Source: Pedobacter sp. Hv1 (GTDB lineage Bacteria; Bacteroidota; Bacteroidia; Sphingobacteriales; Sphingobacteriaceae). From it: 64,000 nt of DNA. Below, in pieces: positions 7,712 through 15,719 of the stretch. A model generated the notes under the pieces. It made no database searches. It was not told the origin of the DNA and saw only the letters and a program-made list of their open reading frames with translations. The stretch's first letter is position 1, and the number at the start of each line of letters is the position of its first letter. A program made the position numbers and the translations under genes. Location of the stretch: the NCBI RefSeq assembly GCF_001412215.1, contig NZ_LLWP01000004.1:186001-250000 (forward strand), read 5' to 3'.

Positions 7712-8833
7712 ATGGAAGAAGAAAATAAGGTTCGTGAGTTTCTGGATCTGGTTAAAAAGAACCGGAGGGGAAAACTAAAGATTTACATTGGGATGAGTGC
7801 AGGCGTGGGTAAAACCTATCGCATGTTACAGGAAAGCCATGCCTTATTGCGTAACGGGATCGACATTCGAATTGGATACATCGAAACACATCAACGTAAA
7901 GAAACCCATGAGCTTTTGGCAGGTTTGCCTATTATTCCACGTAAGAAGATTTTTTATAGAGCCAAGGAAATTGAGGAAATGGATGTGCAGGGAATTTTAA
8001 ATGCCCATCCAGAAATTGTAGTAGTTGATGAATTGGCACATACCAATGCTGAAGGGAGCAAAAATGCCAAACGCTGGCAAGATGTTTATGACCTGTTAGA
8101 TGCTGGAATTAGTGTAATTTCGGCGGTTAATATTCAGCATTTAGAAAGTATCAATCAAGAAATAGAGCAGATTACAGGTATTTCGGTTACAGAACGTATA
8201 CCCGATAAGATTTTAGAAACAGCTGATGAAATTGTAAATATCGATTTAACGGCCGATGAACTGCTCACTAGATTAAAAGAAGGCAAAATTTATCAGGCCA
8301 ATAAGATAGAACAAGCATTAAACAACTTTTTCAAGCCAGAAAAAATTCTACAGTTAAGAGAATTGGCCTTAAAAGAAGTAGCCCATCAAGTTGAACGTAA
8401 AGTAAATATAGAAGTTCCCAAACAGATTAAATTAAGGCAAGAGCGATTCTTAGCCTGTATTTCTTCCAATCAAGAAACGGCTAAAGTAGTGATCAGAAAA
8501 ACAGCCAGATTGGCCTCTTATTACCATTCGCCATGGATTGTTTTGTATGTGCAAAGTAATAAAGAAAATGCCAGCCGGATTAAACTCGATAAACAGCGAT
8601 ATTTACTCAATAACCTAAAGTTGGCAACTGAGTTGGGGGCAGAAATTATTCGAATAAAAAGTGATGAAATTACTAAAACGATTATCAATTTGGCAGACGA
8701 AAAAGAAATTACCACCATTTGTATTGGTAAGCCACACTTTAACCTGTTTCAATTGATTTTAAGTACAAGTGTATTCAATGGTTTGTTAAAAGCAATGGCA
8801 AAAAAAGATACAGATTTGGTCATTTTATCCTAA
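7712..8833 (+). CDS. kdpD: KdpD N-terminal sensor half (KdpD + USP domains, no kinase)
   Basis: The 373-residue protein carries the KdpD N-terminal domain with a Walker A motif (GMSAGVGKT, residues 27-35), the EIVVVDELAHTN block, and the WQDVYDLLDAGISV stretch. A USP-like domain follows from about residue 245 to the end (FLACISSNQET onwards). The four-helix membrane domain and histidine kinase of E. coli KdpD are absent; the next gene, 43 bp downstream, supplies a kinase. This split form is known in Bacteroidota. It probably senses cytoplasmic ATP/K+ or c-di-AMP-type signals and modulates the partner kinase. The protein starts within the repeat-derived leader. Confidence 0.92.
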   Translation: MEEENKVREFLDLVKKNRRGKLKIYIGMSAGVGKTYRMLQESHALLRNGIDIRIGYIETHQRKETHELLAGLPIIPRKKIFYRAKEIEEMDVQGILNAHPEIVVVDELAHTNAEGSKNAKRWQDVYDLLDAGISVISAVNIQHLESINQEIEQITGISVTERIPDKILETADEIVNIDLTADELLTRLKEGKIYQANKIEQALNNFFKPEKILQLRELALKEVAHQVERKVNIEVPKQIKLRQERFLACISSNQETAKVVIRKTARLASYYHSPWIVLYVQSNKENASRIKLDKQRYLLNNLKLATELGAEIIRIKSDEITKTIINLADEKEITTICIGKPHFNLFQLILSTSVFNGLLKAMAKKDTDLVILS

Positions 8834-8876
8834 AAATATAATTACATGATTTCATCATCACCTAAAAAATAAAACG

Positions 8877-10628
8877 ATGAAAATTAAAACAAAACTCCGC
8901 TTAGGCTTCGGCTTTTTATTCTTGGTAGTGATCTGTTTTGGAGGCATCTCTCTTTATCAGCTCAACGAAATCTCAGTACATTCGAAGGTTATTTTAAAGG
9001 ATAATTATAAATCTTTGGTTTATGTAAGTGAAATGCGTGCTGCGCTAGATCGCCAGAATGGCACCCTTAATCAGATTAACAGTAAAATGTTTGATCAGGT
9101 ACTAAAGTTAGAAGAACAAAATGTAACCGAAAAAGGTGAAAAAGAAGCCGTTGTAGCCTTACGCAATGCTTTTCAGCAGATGATGGCTACCGATGCAATT
9201 GTGTTGCAAAAATCGCAGGCACTTTCAGATATTCGTGCACAACTTAGAAAGATTGATGAGCTGAACATGGATGCTATTGTGAGGAAAAATGACAATGCGC
9301 AAAGGGCAACAGAAAAGGCTACACTCTATTTAGGGATTACTGCATCTATTACTTTTTTGATCTTGTTCAGTTTCATTGTCAACTTTCCTGGTTTTATAGC
9401 CAATCCTTTGAGAGAACTGTTAAAAGGTATTGGAGAAATTAGTCGAAAAAACTATAAACAACGCTTAGAAGTTAAAGGGAGTGATGAGTTTAGTGAATTG
9501 GCCTTGGCTTTTAATAAAATGGCTGTTGAATTGAAAAATTGGGACAATTCTAATATTGCCCAACTGAAATCTGAAAAACAGCGTATTGAAACAATTATTG
9601 AACATATGCAAGATGCAATTATTGGTTTAAATGATAAACAGGAAGTTTTATTCTTAAATAAAGTTGCCAAACAGTTGTTAGATCTTAATTCGGTGCAGGC
9701 CATTGGAAAGAGTGCTATAGAGCTAAGTCAGAAAAATGAATTGTTGAGAAGGGTTTTGGCGGCACATACTGATGAAGAACCATTAAAAATCTACGCCAAT
9801 GAAAAAGAATCCTATTTCTTGTTAGAGAATAGAGAAATTACTATTCCAAATTTTGAAGAACCTAACGAAGATACAGTGGTTACTACTGGCAAATCTGCAG
9901 GGAAAGTTTATATCTTAAAAAACATTACCAAATTTAAAGAGCTGGATGAGGCCAAGACCAATTTTATAGCTACGGTTTCGCATGAGTTAAAAACACCACT
10001 ATCATCTATTAAAATGAGCTTAAAGCTATTAAATGATGAAAGGGTGGGCACCATGAACGAAGAACAGACCCAGTTGGTTACGCACATTAAAGAAGATAGC
10101 GAACGTTTATTGAAGATTACGAGCGAACTGCTAGATTTGGCACAAGTAGAAACAGGAAATCTCCAACTCAATATTGTACAAACAAGTCCACATCAAATTG
10201 TAACATTGGCCTTAGACGTTGTCAGTTTTCAGGCAGAACAGAATGAAATTCAATTGGAGCTGATCAGTAAAAACAATTTGCCAAATGTAAATGCAGATGT
10301 ACAAAAAACGGCTTGGGTTTTAGTTAATTTCTTATCAAATGCATTGAGGTACAGCGCCAAAAAATCAAAAATCGTTATTCAAGTCATCGAAAAAGATCAA
10401 TTTATTGAGTTTTCGGTTAAAGATTTCGGAAAGGGAATTGAAGAAAAACACCAAAAAAGATTATTTGATCGTTATTATCAAGTACCTACAGATGGACAGA
10501 ATAAGTCGGGCTCAGGTTTGGGCCTAGCCATCTCAAAAGATTTCATTGCAGCAGAAAACGGAAAAATTTGGGTAGAAAGTGCAATTGGTGCAGGAAGTAA
10601 ATTTTGTTTCTCACTTCCAATTGCCTAA
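8877..10628 (+). CDS. HAMP-PAS sensor histidine kinase paired with split KdpD
   Basis: Order of parts: N-terminal membrane helix (residues 1-30), periplasmic helical region, second membrane helix (about 148-172), HAMP linker, PAS-like segment (about 235-350), HisKA with phospho-acceptor His369 in ATVSHELKTPLSS, and an HATPase domain with DFGKGI and GSGLGLAIS. It lies 43 bp after the KdpD half and is likely co-transcribed with it, so it probably provides the kinase of the K+-responsive system. No KdpE-type response regulator is found in the window. Only 7 bp separate its stop from the convergent nitrilase gene. Confidence 0.9.
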   Translation: MKIKTKLRLGFGFLFLVVICFGGISLYQLNEISVHSKVILKDNYKSLVYVSEMRAALDRQNGTLNQINSKMFDQVLKLEEQNVTEKGEKEAVVALRNAFQQMMATDAIVLQKSQALSDIRAQLRKIDELNMDAIVRKNDNAQRATEKATLYLGITASITFLILFSFIVNFPGFIANPLRELLKGIGEISRKNYKQRLEVKGSDEFSELALAFNKMAVELKNWDNSNIAQLKSEKQRIETIIEHMQDAIIGLNDKQEVLFLNKVAKQLLDLNSVQAIGKSAIELSQKNELLRRVLAAHTDEEPLKIYANEKESYFLLENREITIPNFEEPNEDTVVTTGKSAGKVYILKNITKFKELDEAKTNFIATVSHELKTPLSSIKMSLKLLNDERVGTMNEEQTQLVTHIKEDSERLLKITSELLDLAQVETGNLQLNIVQTSPHQIVTLALDVVSFQAEQNEIQLELISKNNLPNVNADVQKTAWVLVNFLSNALRYSAKKSKIVIQVIEKDQFIEFSVKDFGKGIEEKHQKRLFDRYYQVPTDGQNKSGSGLGLAISKDFIAAENGKIWVESAIGAGSKFCFSLPIA

Positions 10629-10635
10629 TTACCAT

Positions 10636-11592
10636 TTAAATTTCATCCTTAAAATGAACTAGCTTTTGTCTTTCCCTATTTACGGTTAATTGTAGCACAT
10701 CTGGTCGGGCATAATGGCCAGAGGGATCAAAATTCTGTCTTTCTTCTAAAATAGCTTGATGTTGTAAGGTTTGAACAAATAAACCTTCCTCATATTGTAC
10801 TGGAGCCAAGAGCCATTCTCCATTTGGCTTTGCAATACAAGAACCTCCATCGGCTAGCCATTCGTCGCTTTTAGCAAGCATCTCGGTAGCAACTGGGAGT
10901 GAAGGAGAGATGTCTTTTTTATGGAGTAAACTTGAAACCGAAAGTACGTAAGACCTACTTTCTTTAGCAATAAAACGTGTAATCTCACTGGTGTTTCTTA
11001 CACTACCAGGCCAAAGTGCAATATGTAGATCTTCACCTTGAGCATAGAGGGTAGACCTTACCAAGGGCATCCAGTTTTCCCAACAATTTAAAACTCCAAC
11101 CGTAAAATCGTTTAATTTTCTTACTTGGAGGCCATTTCCATCACCAATGGCCCAAACCAGTCGTTCTTCATAAGTGGGCATTAATTTTCTATGCACATAT
11201 TCAATTTTGCCATCTGTATTGATATTTGTTAACGAGCAGTATAAACTATGTCCACCTCTATCATCGGCACGCTCCATAAAACCCAAAACAATATTGATCT
11301 TTTTTTCTTTAGCTATCTCACAAAAAGGAGTAAGATCGCCATTTGCGATAGAGATAGATTGATAGGCATAGTGGGCATACATTTCTTTTTGAAGGCTAGA
11401 ATTAAATGCAGCCCCATTGGTTAGCTCTACCCAAAATGGATAACCAGGTAAAAGTGCTTCGCCAAAAGCTATCAATTGACATTGTTGTGCAGCGGCAGTT
11501 ACAATGTAATCCAGCATTTTTTTAATGGTTGCTGCTTTGTTTAACCAAACAGGCGAAATTTGTGCTAATCCAACAGTAATAGAGCTATTCAT
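10636..11592 (-). CDS. Nitrilase-family carbon-nitrogen hydrolase
   Basis: The catalytic triad of the nitrilase superfamily is visible: Glu45 in FGEALLPGYPFW, Lys136 in HRKLMPTYEERLVW and Cys170 in LNCWENWMPL. The YPFW and CWENW patterns are those of true nitrilases (nitrile to carboxylic acid plus ammonia) rather than amidases or NAD synthetase domains. Length 318 fits. It is cytoplasmic, without a signal peptide. It is a single gene converging on the kdp histidine kinase, and the preceding gene on this strand is closed off by a terminator, so it probably has its own promoter. The natural substrate is unknown. Confidence 0.9.
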   Translation of the reverse strand: MNSSITVGLAQISPVWLNKAATIKKMLDYIVTAAAQQCQLIAFGEALLPGYPFWVELTNGAAFNSSLQKEMYAHYAYQSISIANGDLTPFCEIAKEKKINIVLGFMERADDRGGHSLYCSLTNINTDGKIEYVHRKLMPTYEERLVWAIGDGNGLQVRKLNDFTVGVLNCWENWMPLVRSTLYAQGEDLHIALWPGSVRNTSEITRFIAKESRSYVLSVSSLLHKKDISPSLPVATEMLAKSDEWLADGGSCIAKPNGEWLLAPVQYEEGLFVQTLQHQAILEERQNFDPSGHYARPDVLQLTVNRERQKLVHFKDEI

Positions 11593-11660
11593 AAGAGGTG
11601 CGTTGATGAGCTAAGATACTAAACTCTTTGTTGCCATTAAAGTAGAATAATGAAGTGCAT

Positions 11661-11696
11661 AAAAAAGGCCTAGATCATAAAAATGATAAAGGCCCT
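11661..11696 (-). terminator. Terminator downstream of the lysine-rich gene
   Basis: On the minus strand a GGCCTTTATCAT / ATGATCTAGGCC stem with a T loop is followed by six T's. It ends the 11719-12048 transcript and lies upstream of the nitrilase gene. Confidence 0.8.
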
Positions 11697-11718
11697 TAAC
11701 TCTAGATTATAACTGTAT

Positions 11719-12048
11719 TTAAACTGGTGTGTTTTCTTTGCTTGTAGTTGGTTTTTTGGCGGTCTTTTTTGCCGGAGCTTTCTCTATAGGTTTGACTGCT
11801 TTTACGGCCGTTGGTTTAATCTCCTCAATTTTTTTATCTGTAATGGCAGTTGCTACAACTTTAAACTCTTTTGAAAGTTTTTTAGCCAATTGAGTAGCTT
11901 CTTTCTCAATTACCTTATCCATTTTTTTTGAAGTCTGACCAAATCTTCCCACAAGCTTTTTCAAATCTTCAACGATGTTGTTCTTTATTTCTTGCTTAGC
12001 TACCTTCTTTGATTCTTTAACGAGTGCTTTTTGTTTGTTCTTTTTCAT
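11719..12048 (-). CDS. Lysine-rich, histone-H1-like small protein
   Basis: The 109-residue product is highly basic. The first about 70 residues form an amphipathic helical region (KKVAKQEIKNNIVEDLKKLV), and the tail has alanine/lysine/proline repeats (EKAPAKKTAKKPTTSKENTP) like bacterial H1-type or phasin-like proteins. I chose ATG 12048; the frame also opens 16 residues earlier at 12096. Nucleoid binding is a guess from composition only. It has its own terminator, so it is probably monocistronic. Confidence 0.65.
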   Translation of the reverse strand: MKKNKQKALVKESKKVAKQEIKNNIVEDLKKLVGRFGQTSKKMDKVIEKEATQLAKKLSKEFKVVATAITDKKIEEIKPTAVKAVKPIEKAPAKKTAKKPTTSKENTPV

Positions 12049-12230
12049 GAAAATTTTGATTTGTACAAAGCTATGTTGTTCAAAGGTTAATTTCATATTA
12101 TCATTATGTTAACAAGGCTTTTAACGCTTAACATTGGCTTTTTTGAAGCTGTTTTTACACTGAAATCCGTTATGAAATCGGCATTTATCAACAGCAAGAT
12201 TATCGCAAAATTCAAACATCGTGATCAATT

Positions 12231-12593
12231 TTAATTTTGTAGATGATGACCAATCCGGTTTATAAAATCATTAATGTCAAATGGTTTATTGATGAAATCT
12301 TCAGCATCACATTTAGCTTTAACTGCATTGAGATGATTATTTGCCGACATCATTAGTATTGGAATATGGTAAGTTTTGACATTCTTTTTTAATTGATTGC
12401 AAATGTCGAGTCCGTTTCCATCAGGCAACATAATGTCTAACACAATCATATCTGGGGTATGTTTTTTCATTTGTTGCCAAAAATTTGTGACGTTTGGGCA
12501 GGTTTTTACCTGGTACTTTTCTTCAGTGAGCAAAAATTCGATCACATCTCTAATTGCTGCATTGTCTTCTACTACATAAATACACTTTTCCAT
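12231..12593 (-). CDS. Stand-alone response-regulator receiver protein
   Basis: This 120-residue CheY-like domain has the acidic pair Glu9-Asp10, phospho-acceptor Asp53 (VLDIMLPDG), the Ser83 switch position (MMSAN) and Lys103 in INKPFD. There is no output domain. It would pass a phosphoryl signal by protein contact or be part of a phosphorelay. No kinase gene is directly adjacent; the two histidine kinases in the window lie kilobases away, so the partner is unknown. It should not be taken as KdpE, which has a DNA-binding domain. Confidence 0.9.
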   Translation of the reverse strand: MEKCIYVVEDNAAIRDVIEFLLTEEKYQVKTCPNVTNFWQQMKKHTPDMIVLDIMLPDGNGLDICNQLKKNVKTYHIPILMMSANNHLNAVKAKCDAEDFINKPFDINDFINRIGHHLQN

Positions 12594-12717
12594 AGGATAT
12601 TACTTAAATGCATTTATAGAACAGCGGTAGTAATGAGTTGTTTATATTATTTATTAACGCCGGTCAACTTATCAACTTTATGAGATTTCTGTGATCTTTT
12701 CAATTACAAAGAGGGCA

Positions 12718-12750
12718 TAAAAAAAACAGCCCGAATAGTTGGGCTGTTTT
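12718..12750 (-). terminator. Terminator after the small membrane protein gene
   Basis: An AAACAGCCC / GGGCTGTTT stem with an 8-nt loop is followed on the minus strand by a long T run. It terminates the 12783-13016 gene. Confidence 0.85.
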
Positions 12751-12782
12751 AAACTAAAATGTGAGAAAAATTAATTATTATA

Positions 12783-13016
12783 TTATTTCTTGAAGGCTAA
12801 ATAAGTACCTATTACACCTATTGCAGTAAATGCAAACCAAACATCACCATGTAATGGATCTTTGCTAGGTATTTGACCTGAATGTGTTTGAGCAATTTTT
12901 AGATCTTCTGCTTTTTCTGCAGTTGCTGATTGATTATTTTTACTAAAGCTTGAAAAAACAGTAAAGCTTAAGGCTAATAAAACAGTGATGACAAGTATTG
13001 ATCTTAAATTTTTCAT
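12783..13016 (-). CDS. Small membrane protein of unknown function
   Basis: The 77-residue product begins MKNLRSILVITVLLALSF, a signal-peptide-like or membrane helix, has a polar middle (KNNQSATAEKAEDLKIAQ), and ends with a second hydrophobic helix WFAFTAIGVIGTYLAFKK. I chose ATG 13016; an upstream in-frame extension to 13202 lacks coding character. The short DPLHGDVWFAF segment before the last helix is distinctive but not one I recognise. It has its own terminator. Confidence 0.6.
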   Translation of the reverse strand: MKNLRSILVITVLLALSFTVFSSFSKNNQSATAEKAEDLKIAQTHSGQIPSKDPLHGDVWFAFTAIGVIGTYLAFKK

Positions 13017-13323
13017 TTTTGTATAATTGATATTAACTATAAGGCAACAGTAATGCCATTTCATCAATTCATGCAAAAGAATATGCTTTAAATAGTTAAA
13101 ATTTATACTATTAAGCAATTTTAAACTATTATAGGATGTCAAACTTGTACAACGGCTTATGGCTGTATGAATGTAATTGGGTAATAATGGGGAAAAATAC
13201 ACACGTATTGAGAAAATCCCATTTTAAATCTCGATTCCGACTTAAGCAGATTTGATCAGTTGCATAAGTATATTTATAAAACGGGCTATTTATTAATTGT
13301 AGGGGATAGTTTTTAGAATTACT

Positions 13324-13683
13324 TTAATGAACAAGATGTTTAACTAATAAGTAATTTTCGATACTACTTTTAATGGCTTCGGAAAGGACCACGTTTTTTC
13401 TATTGGTTAATTGATGTTGACCAGAATTGAACTTTTCAATAAAAGTTCCCTCATCTTCATTGAATTTGAGATAACCCTCCTCAAAGAACCTTTCTTCAAC
13501 TTGTGCAGAAGAATCCATGGAACGAAAGCTTAATGAAGTAACCTCTAAAGTTGCTTTATCTATTTTCATCCAGTTGTAAACGGCCGAAATATCAGCACCC
13601 TCAGCAAGATCGGTTCTTTTGATTTCAATAATAAAAACGGTCGTATTATCAAGAAAATAAAGGCAATCAAATTTTGGTTTCAT
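13324..13683 (-). CDS. Hypothetical protein, 119 residues
   Basis: No family is recognised. The N-terminal half predicts beta strands (FDCLYFLDNTTVFIIEIKRTD), the middle is acidic, and the C-terminus is helical (SEAIKSSIENYLLVKHL). The IIEIKRTD segment superficially resembles the E-x-K strand of restriction-type nuclease folds, but the other catalytic residues are not evident. It stands alone, with no close neighbour on its strand. It is a plausible gene from composition and length, but unproven. Confidence 0.5.
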   Translation of the reverse strand: MKPKFDCLYFLDNTTVFIIEIKRTDLAEGADISAVYNWMKIDKATLEVTSLSFRSMDSSAQVEERFFEEGYLKFNEDEGTFIEKFNSGQHQLTNRKNVVLSEAIKSSIENYLLVKHLVH

Positions 13684-13932
13684 GGGTGGGTTACATTATC
13701 TAAATGCTAAAGTAAAATATCTCAACATTGTTTTCTTAACAAGATATTAACATATAAGCAGTTCTAAATGTTTGATGAGCTTAAATGCTTTAGGTTCAAT
13801 TTTTTGTGTCATCTCTATTAGATGAATTTAATTTTTGTTGAAGATTGCTGAGTTTCTTTTATCGAAATATTTTTTCAATGATCGTAATAAGAGTTTAAAC
13901 ATATATATTCGTAATTAATTCATGTTTAACTT

Positions 13933-14286
13933 ATGAAAAAACTATTTTCTTTTGTCGTTTTCTTATTCGTGGTAAGCCTAGCAAAAGGCCAAACCACTAT
14001 TGCTATTAAAGATATTGCCAAGCATATTGGAGAAGAAGTAACTATTTGCGATTCGGTATATACCACTAGGGGTTTAGCCAATTTAACACTGATTAACTTG
14101 GGAGCCGAATTTCCTAAGCAGTTGCTAACTGTGGTAATTTATAAGGCAGATCTAGCCAAATTTAAAGAACCAGAAAAGACCTATCTAAATAAAAAGGTAT
14201 GCATTACAGGCAAATTGGTATTGTATAATGAAAAACCACAAATTGTAGTAACAGAGCCAAAACAACTGGTAGTTAAACCCCAATAG
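13933..14286 (+). CDS. Exported OB-fold-like small protein
   Basis: MKKLFSFVVFLFVVSLAKG is a signal peptide with cleavage before QTTIAIKD. The mature part of about 98 residues has the pattern of an exported nucleic-acid-binding-type OB fold: AKHIGEEVTICDSVYTTRG, LTLINLGAEFPKQLLTVVI, KKVCITGKLVLYNEKPQIVV. Similar small periplasmic proteins occur across Bacteroidota, often without known ligand. It is followed 89 bp later by an anti-sigma-like gene. Function is unknown. Confidence 0.65.
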   Translation: MKKLFSFVVFLFVVSLAKGQTTIAIKDIAKHIGEEVTICDSVYTTRGLANLTLINLGAEFPKQLLTVVIYKADLAKFKEPEKTYLNKKVCITGKLVLYNEKPQIVVTEPKQLVVKPQ

Positions 14287-14375
14287 TCTAGTGATGGCAT
14301 TTCTCTAGGTAAATTTTAGAGTGTATATACAATGATTGGCTTTAACTTTGTTATAGTCTCTATTAATTTGCAAAA

Positions 14376-15014
14376 GTGATAAAGCCAAACAAAAGAACTT
14401 ACAGAAAAAAATCAAGCTTGAATTTAAAGACCTACATAGAAAGTGGTGTACTGGAGCTGTATGTTATGGATTTGCTTACTGAAACTGAAAAAGTTAATGT
14501 AGAGCGGATGTTGGCTGCTTATCCAGAACTGGGCAATGAATTAGATAAAATTCAGGTTTCGATGGAAGAACAGGCCATAGCCACAGCTGTTCAAGCACCT
14601 AAACATTTAAAAAAGCTCGTACTCGACTCGATAGATAACCTGCAGAAAGAGAAGATAATGGATGAGAATGACCTTCCGTTGATCAACAAATTTTCTGTAC
14701 ACCTTAACTGGCTAAATTTTGTTGCCAGTTTTGATAAACCTGAATTGATTGATGGTAGGTATGTAAAAGTACTTCGCCAGGATGAACAGGTAACACAGCT
14801 ACTCATTGTTTCTGAAACAGCCATCGAACAAGAAGTTCATCAAGAAGAGTACGAAAGTTTTTTAATTCTAGCCGGCGAATGTAAATGCACAGTTGCAAAT
14901 GAGGTGCGCTTAATGAAGGCTGGCGATTTTATGGAAATCCCATTATATGAGTTACATGAAGTGGAATTGCTAAGCTCTCAGGTAACTGCTATCTTACAGC
15001 ACATTAGAGTGTAA
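14376..15014 (+). CDS. Orphan anti-sigma-factor-like protein with cupin C-terminus
   Basis: The N-terminal about 80 residues (YIESGVLELYVMDLLTETE, then a helical MLAAYPELGNEL stretch) match the anti-sigma domain common in Bacteroidota. The C-terminal half is a cupin-like barrel (VHQEEYESFLILAGECKC, AGDFMEIPLYELHEVEL), as in ChrR-type anti-sigma factors that bind metal or sense oxidants. No ECF sigma factor gene is adjacent, which is unusual for this family. The start is uncertain: GTG 14376 gives 212 residues, while TTG 14418 begins at the family-like NLKTYIESG. Confident on domain type, not on partner. Confidence 0.7.
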   Translation: MIKPNKRTYRKKSSLNLKTYIESGVLELYVMDLLTETEKVNVERMLAAYPELGNELDKIQVSMEEQAIATAVQAPKHLKKLVLDSIDNLQKEKIMDENDLPLINKFSVHLNWLNFVASFDKPELIDGRYVKVLRQDEQVTQLLIVSETAIEQEVHQEEYESFLILAGECKCTVANEVRLMKAGDFMEIPLYELHEVELLSSQVTAILQHIRV

Positions 15015-15179
15015 GTTAAAGAAATTCTTTACTAATTTATTCATGTTAACACTCTATTCTTTTGATTATTAATTAATTAGTAATATTAATTTTAAGCTAA
15101 AGAAATATGAAATTTGGATTTTTGAGTTGTTAAAATAAAGTAAGTCTGAAAATTTATTTTCTTCAATTTATATTTAATG

Positions 15180-15207
15180 GCCTCTGGTAATTACCAGAGG
15201 CTTTTTT
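15180..15207 (+). terminator. Terminator between the anti-sigma gene and the riboswitch
   Basis: A perfect 10-bp GCCTCTGGTA / TACCAGAGGC stem is followed by six T's. The 165 bp before it hold no gene that I can support. Confidence 0.9.
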
Positions 15208-15290
15208 ATATCTGTTTTAATTGAACCTCAAAATGATAGTCGGTATTTGATTTAGTTTGAAATCATAGTCATTTTTATAACGGTATTACA

Positions 15291-15298
15291 TACATTTG
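15291..15298 (+). promoter_or_regulatory. Candidate Bacteroidota -7 box for metE
   Basis: TACATTTG fits the TAnnTTTG consensus of the major Bacteroidota sigma factor and lies about 40 bp before the riboswitch core. No good -33 TTTG is seen at the expected spacing. Confidence 0.4.
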
Positions 15299-15335
15299 TA
15301 ACGATGTAAGTTCTTAACTTTATTTTTTCATCAAC

Positions 15336-15506
15336 CGATATCGGTTTTACTTAGCTGTAGATTAATAGGGAATCGTGTGTAAATCACGAACTGTCGCGCA
15401 ACTGTAAATCCTGCCTCTAAAGGCAACAAAGTATCATTAATGCCACTGTTTGATTTAATTAAACGGGAAGGCGATACATTTGGGGATAAGTCAGGAGACC
15501 TGCCGT
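15336..15506 (+). promoter_or_regulatory. Cobalamin (B12) riboswitch upstream of metE
   Basis: The conserved B12-element parts are present in order: AGGGAATCGTGTGTAAATCA, CTGTCGCGCAACTGTAAATC, CCACTGTTTGAT, ACGGGAAGGCGAT and the box AAGTCAGGAGACCTGCC. Its place in front of cobalamin-independent methionine synthase is the classical arrangement, in which B12 binding shuts off MetE when MetH can work. The 210 bp between the box and metE contain a CAGGTCT at 15549-15555 able to pair with AGACCTG inside the conserved box. Confidence 0.95.
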
Positions 15507-15719
15507 TTATCGAATTGACGATGCTTTCGCGTTAAAAAAGCAATTGGTCAGGTCTGATATCACAACAATAAAATTAGTATTTTATTCAAACTCGCTTTAG
15601 GTGTACTTTCGCCCAGAAGGTGAACTTGTTATATCCCTACCTTAAGTTTAATTAACCATGGCTTCGTAAAATATGGCCTAAGAGCTTTTAACGATTTATT
15701 TACTTAATCTTTAAAAGAA

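Noticed and set aside
12231..12593. Assigning the lone receiver as KdpE
   Set aside because: It lacks a DNA-binding domain, is on the opposite strand, and is separated from the kdp kinase by the nitrilase and another gene.
13017..13202. N-terminal extension of the small membrane protein
   Set aside because: The extension is rich in Cys, Tyr and Asn with no coding character, and ATG 13016 begins a proper hydrophobic signal.
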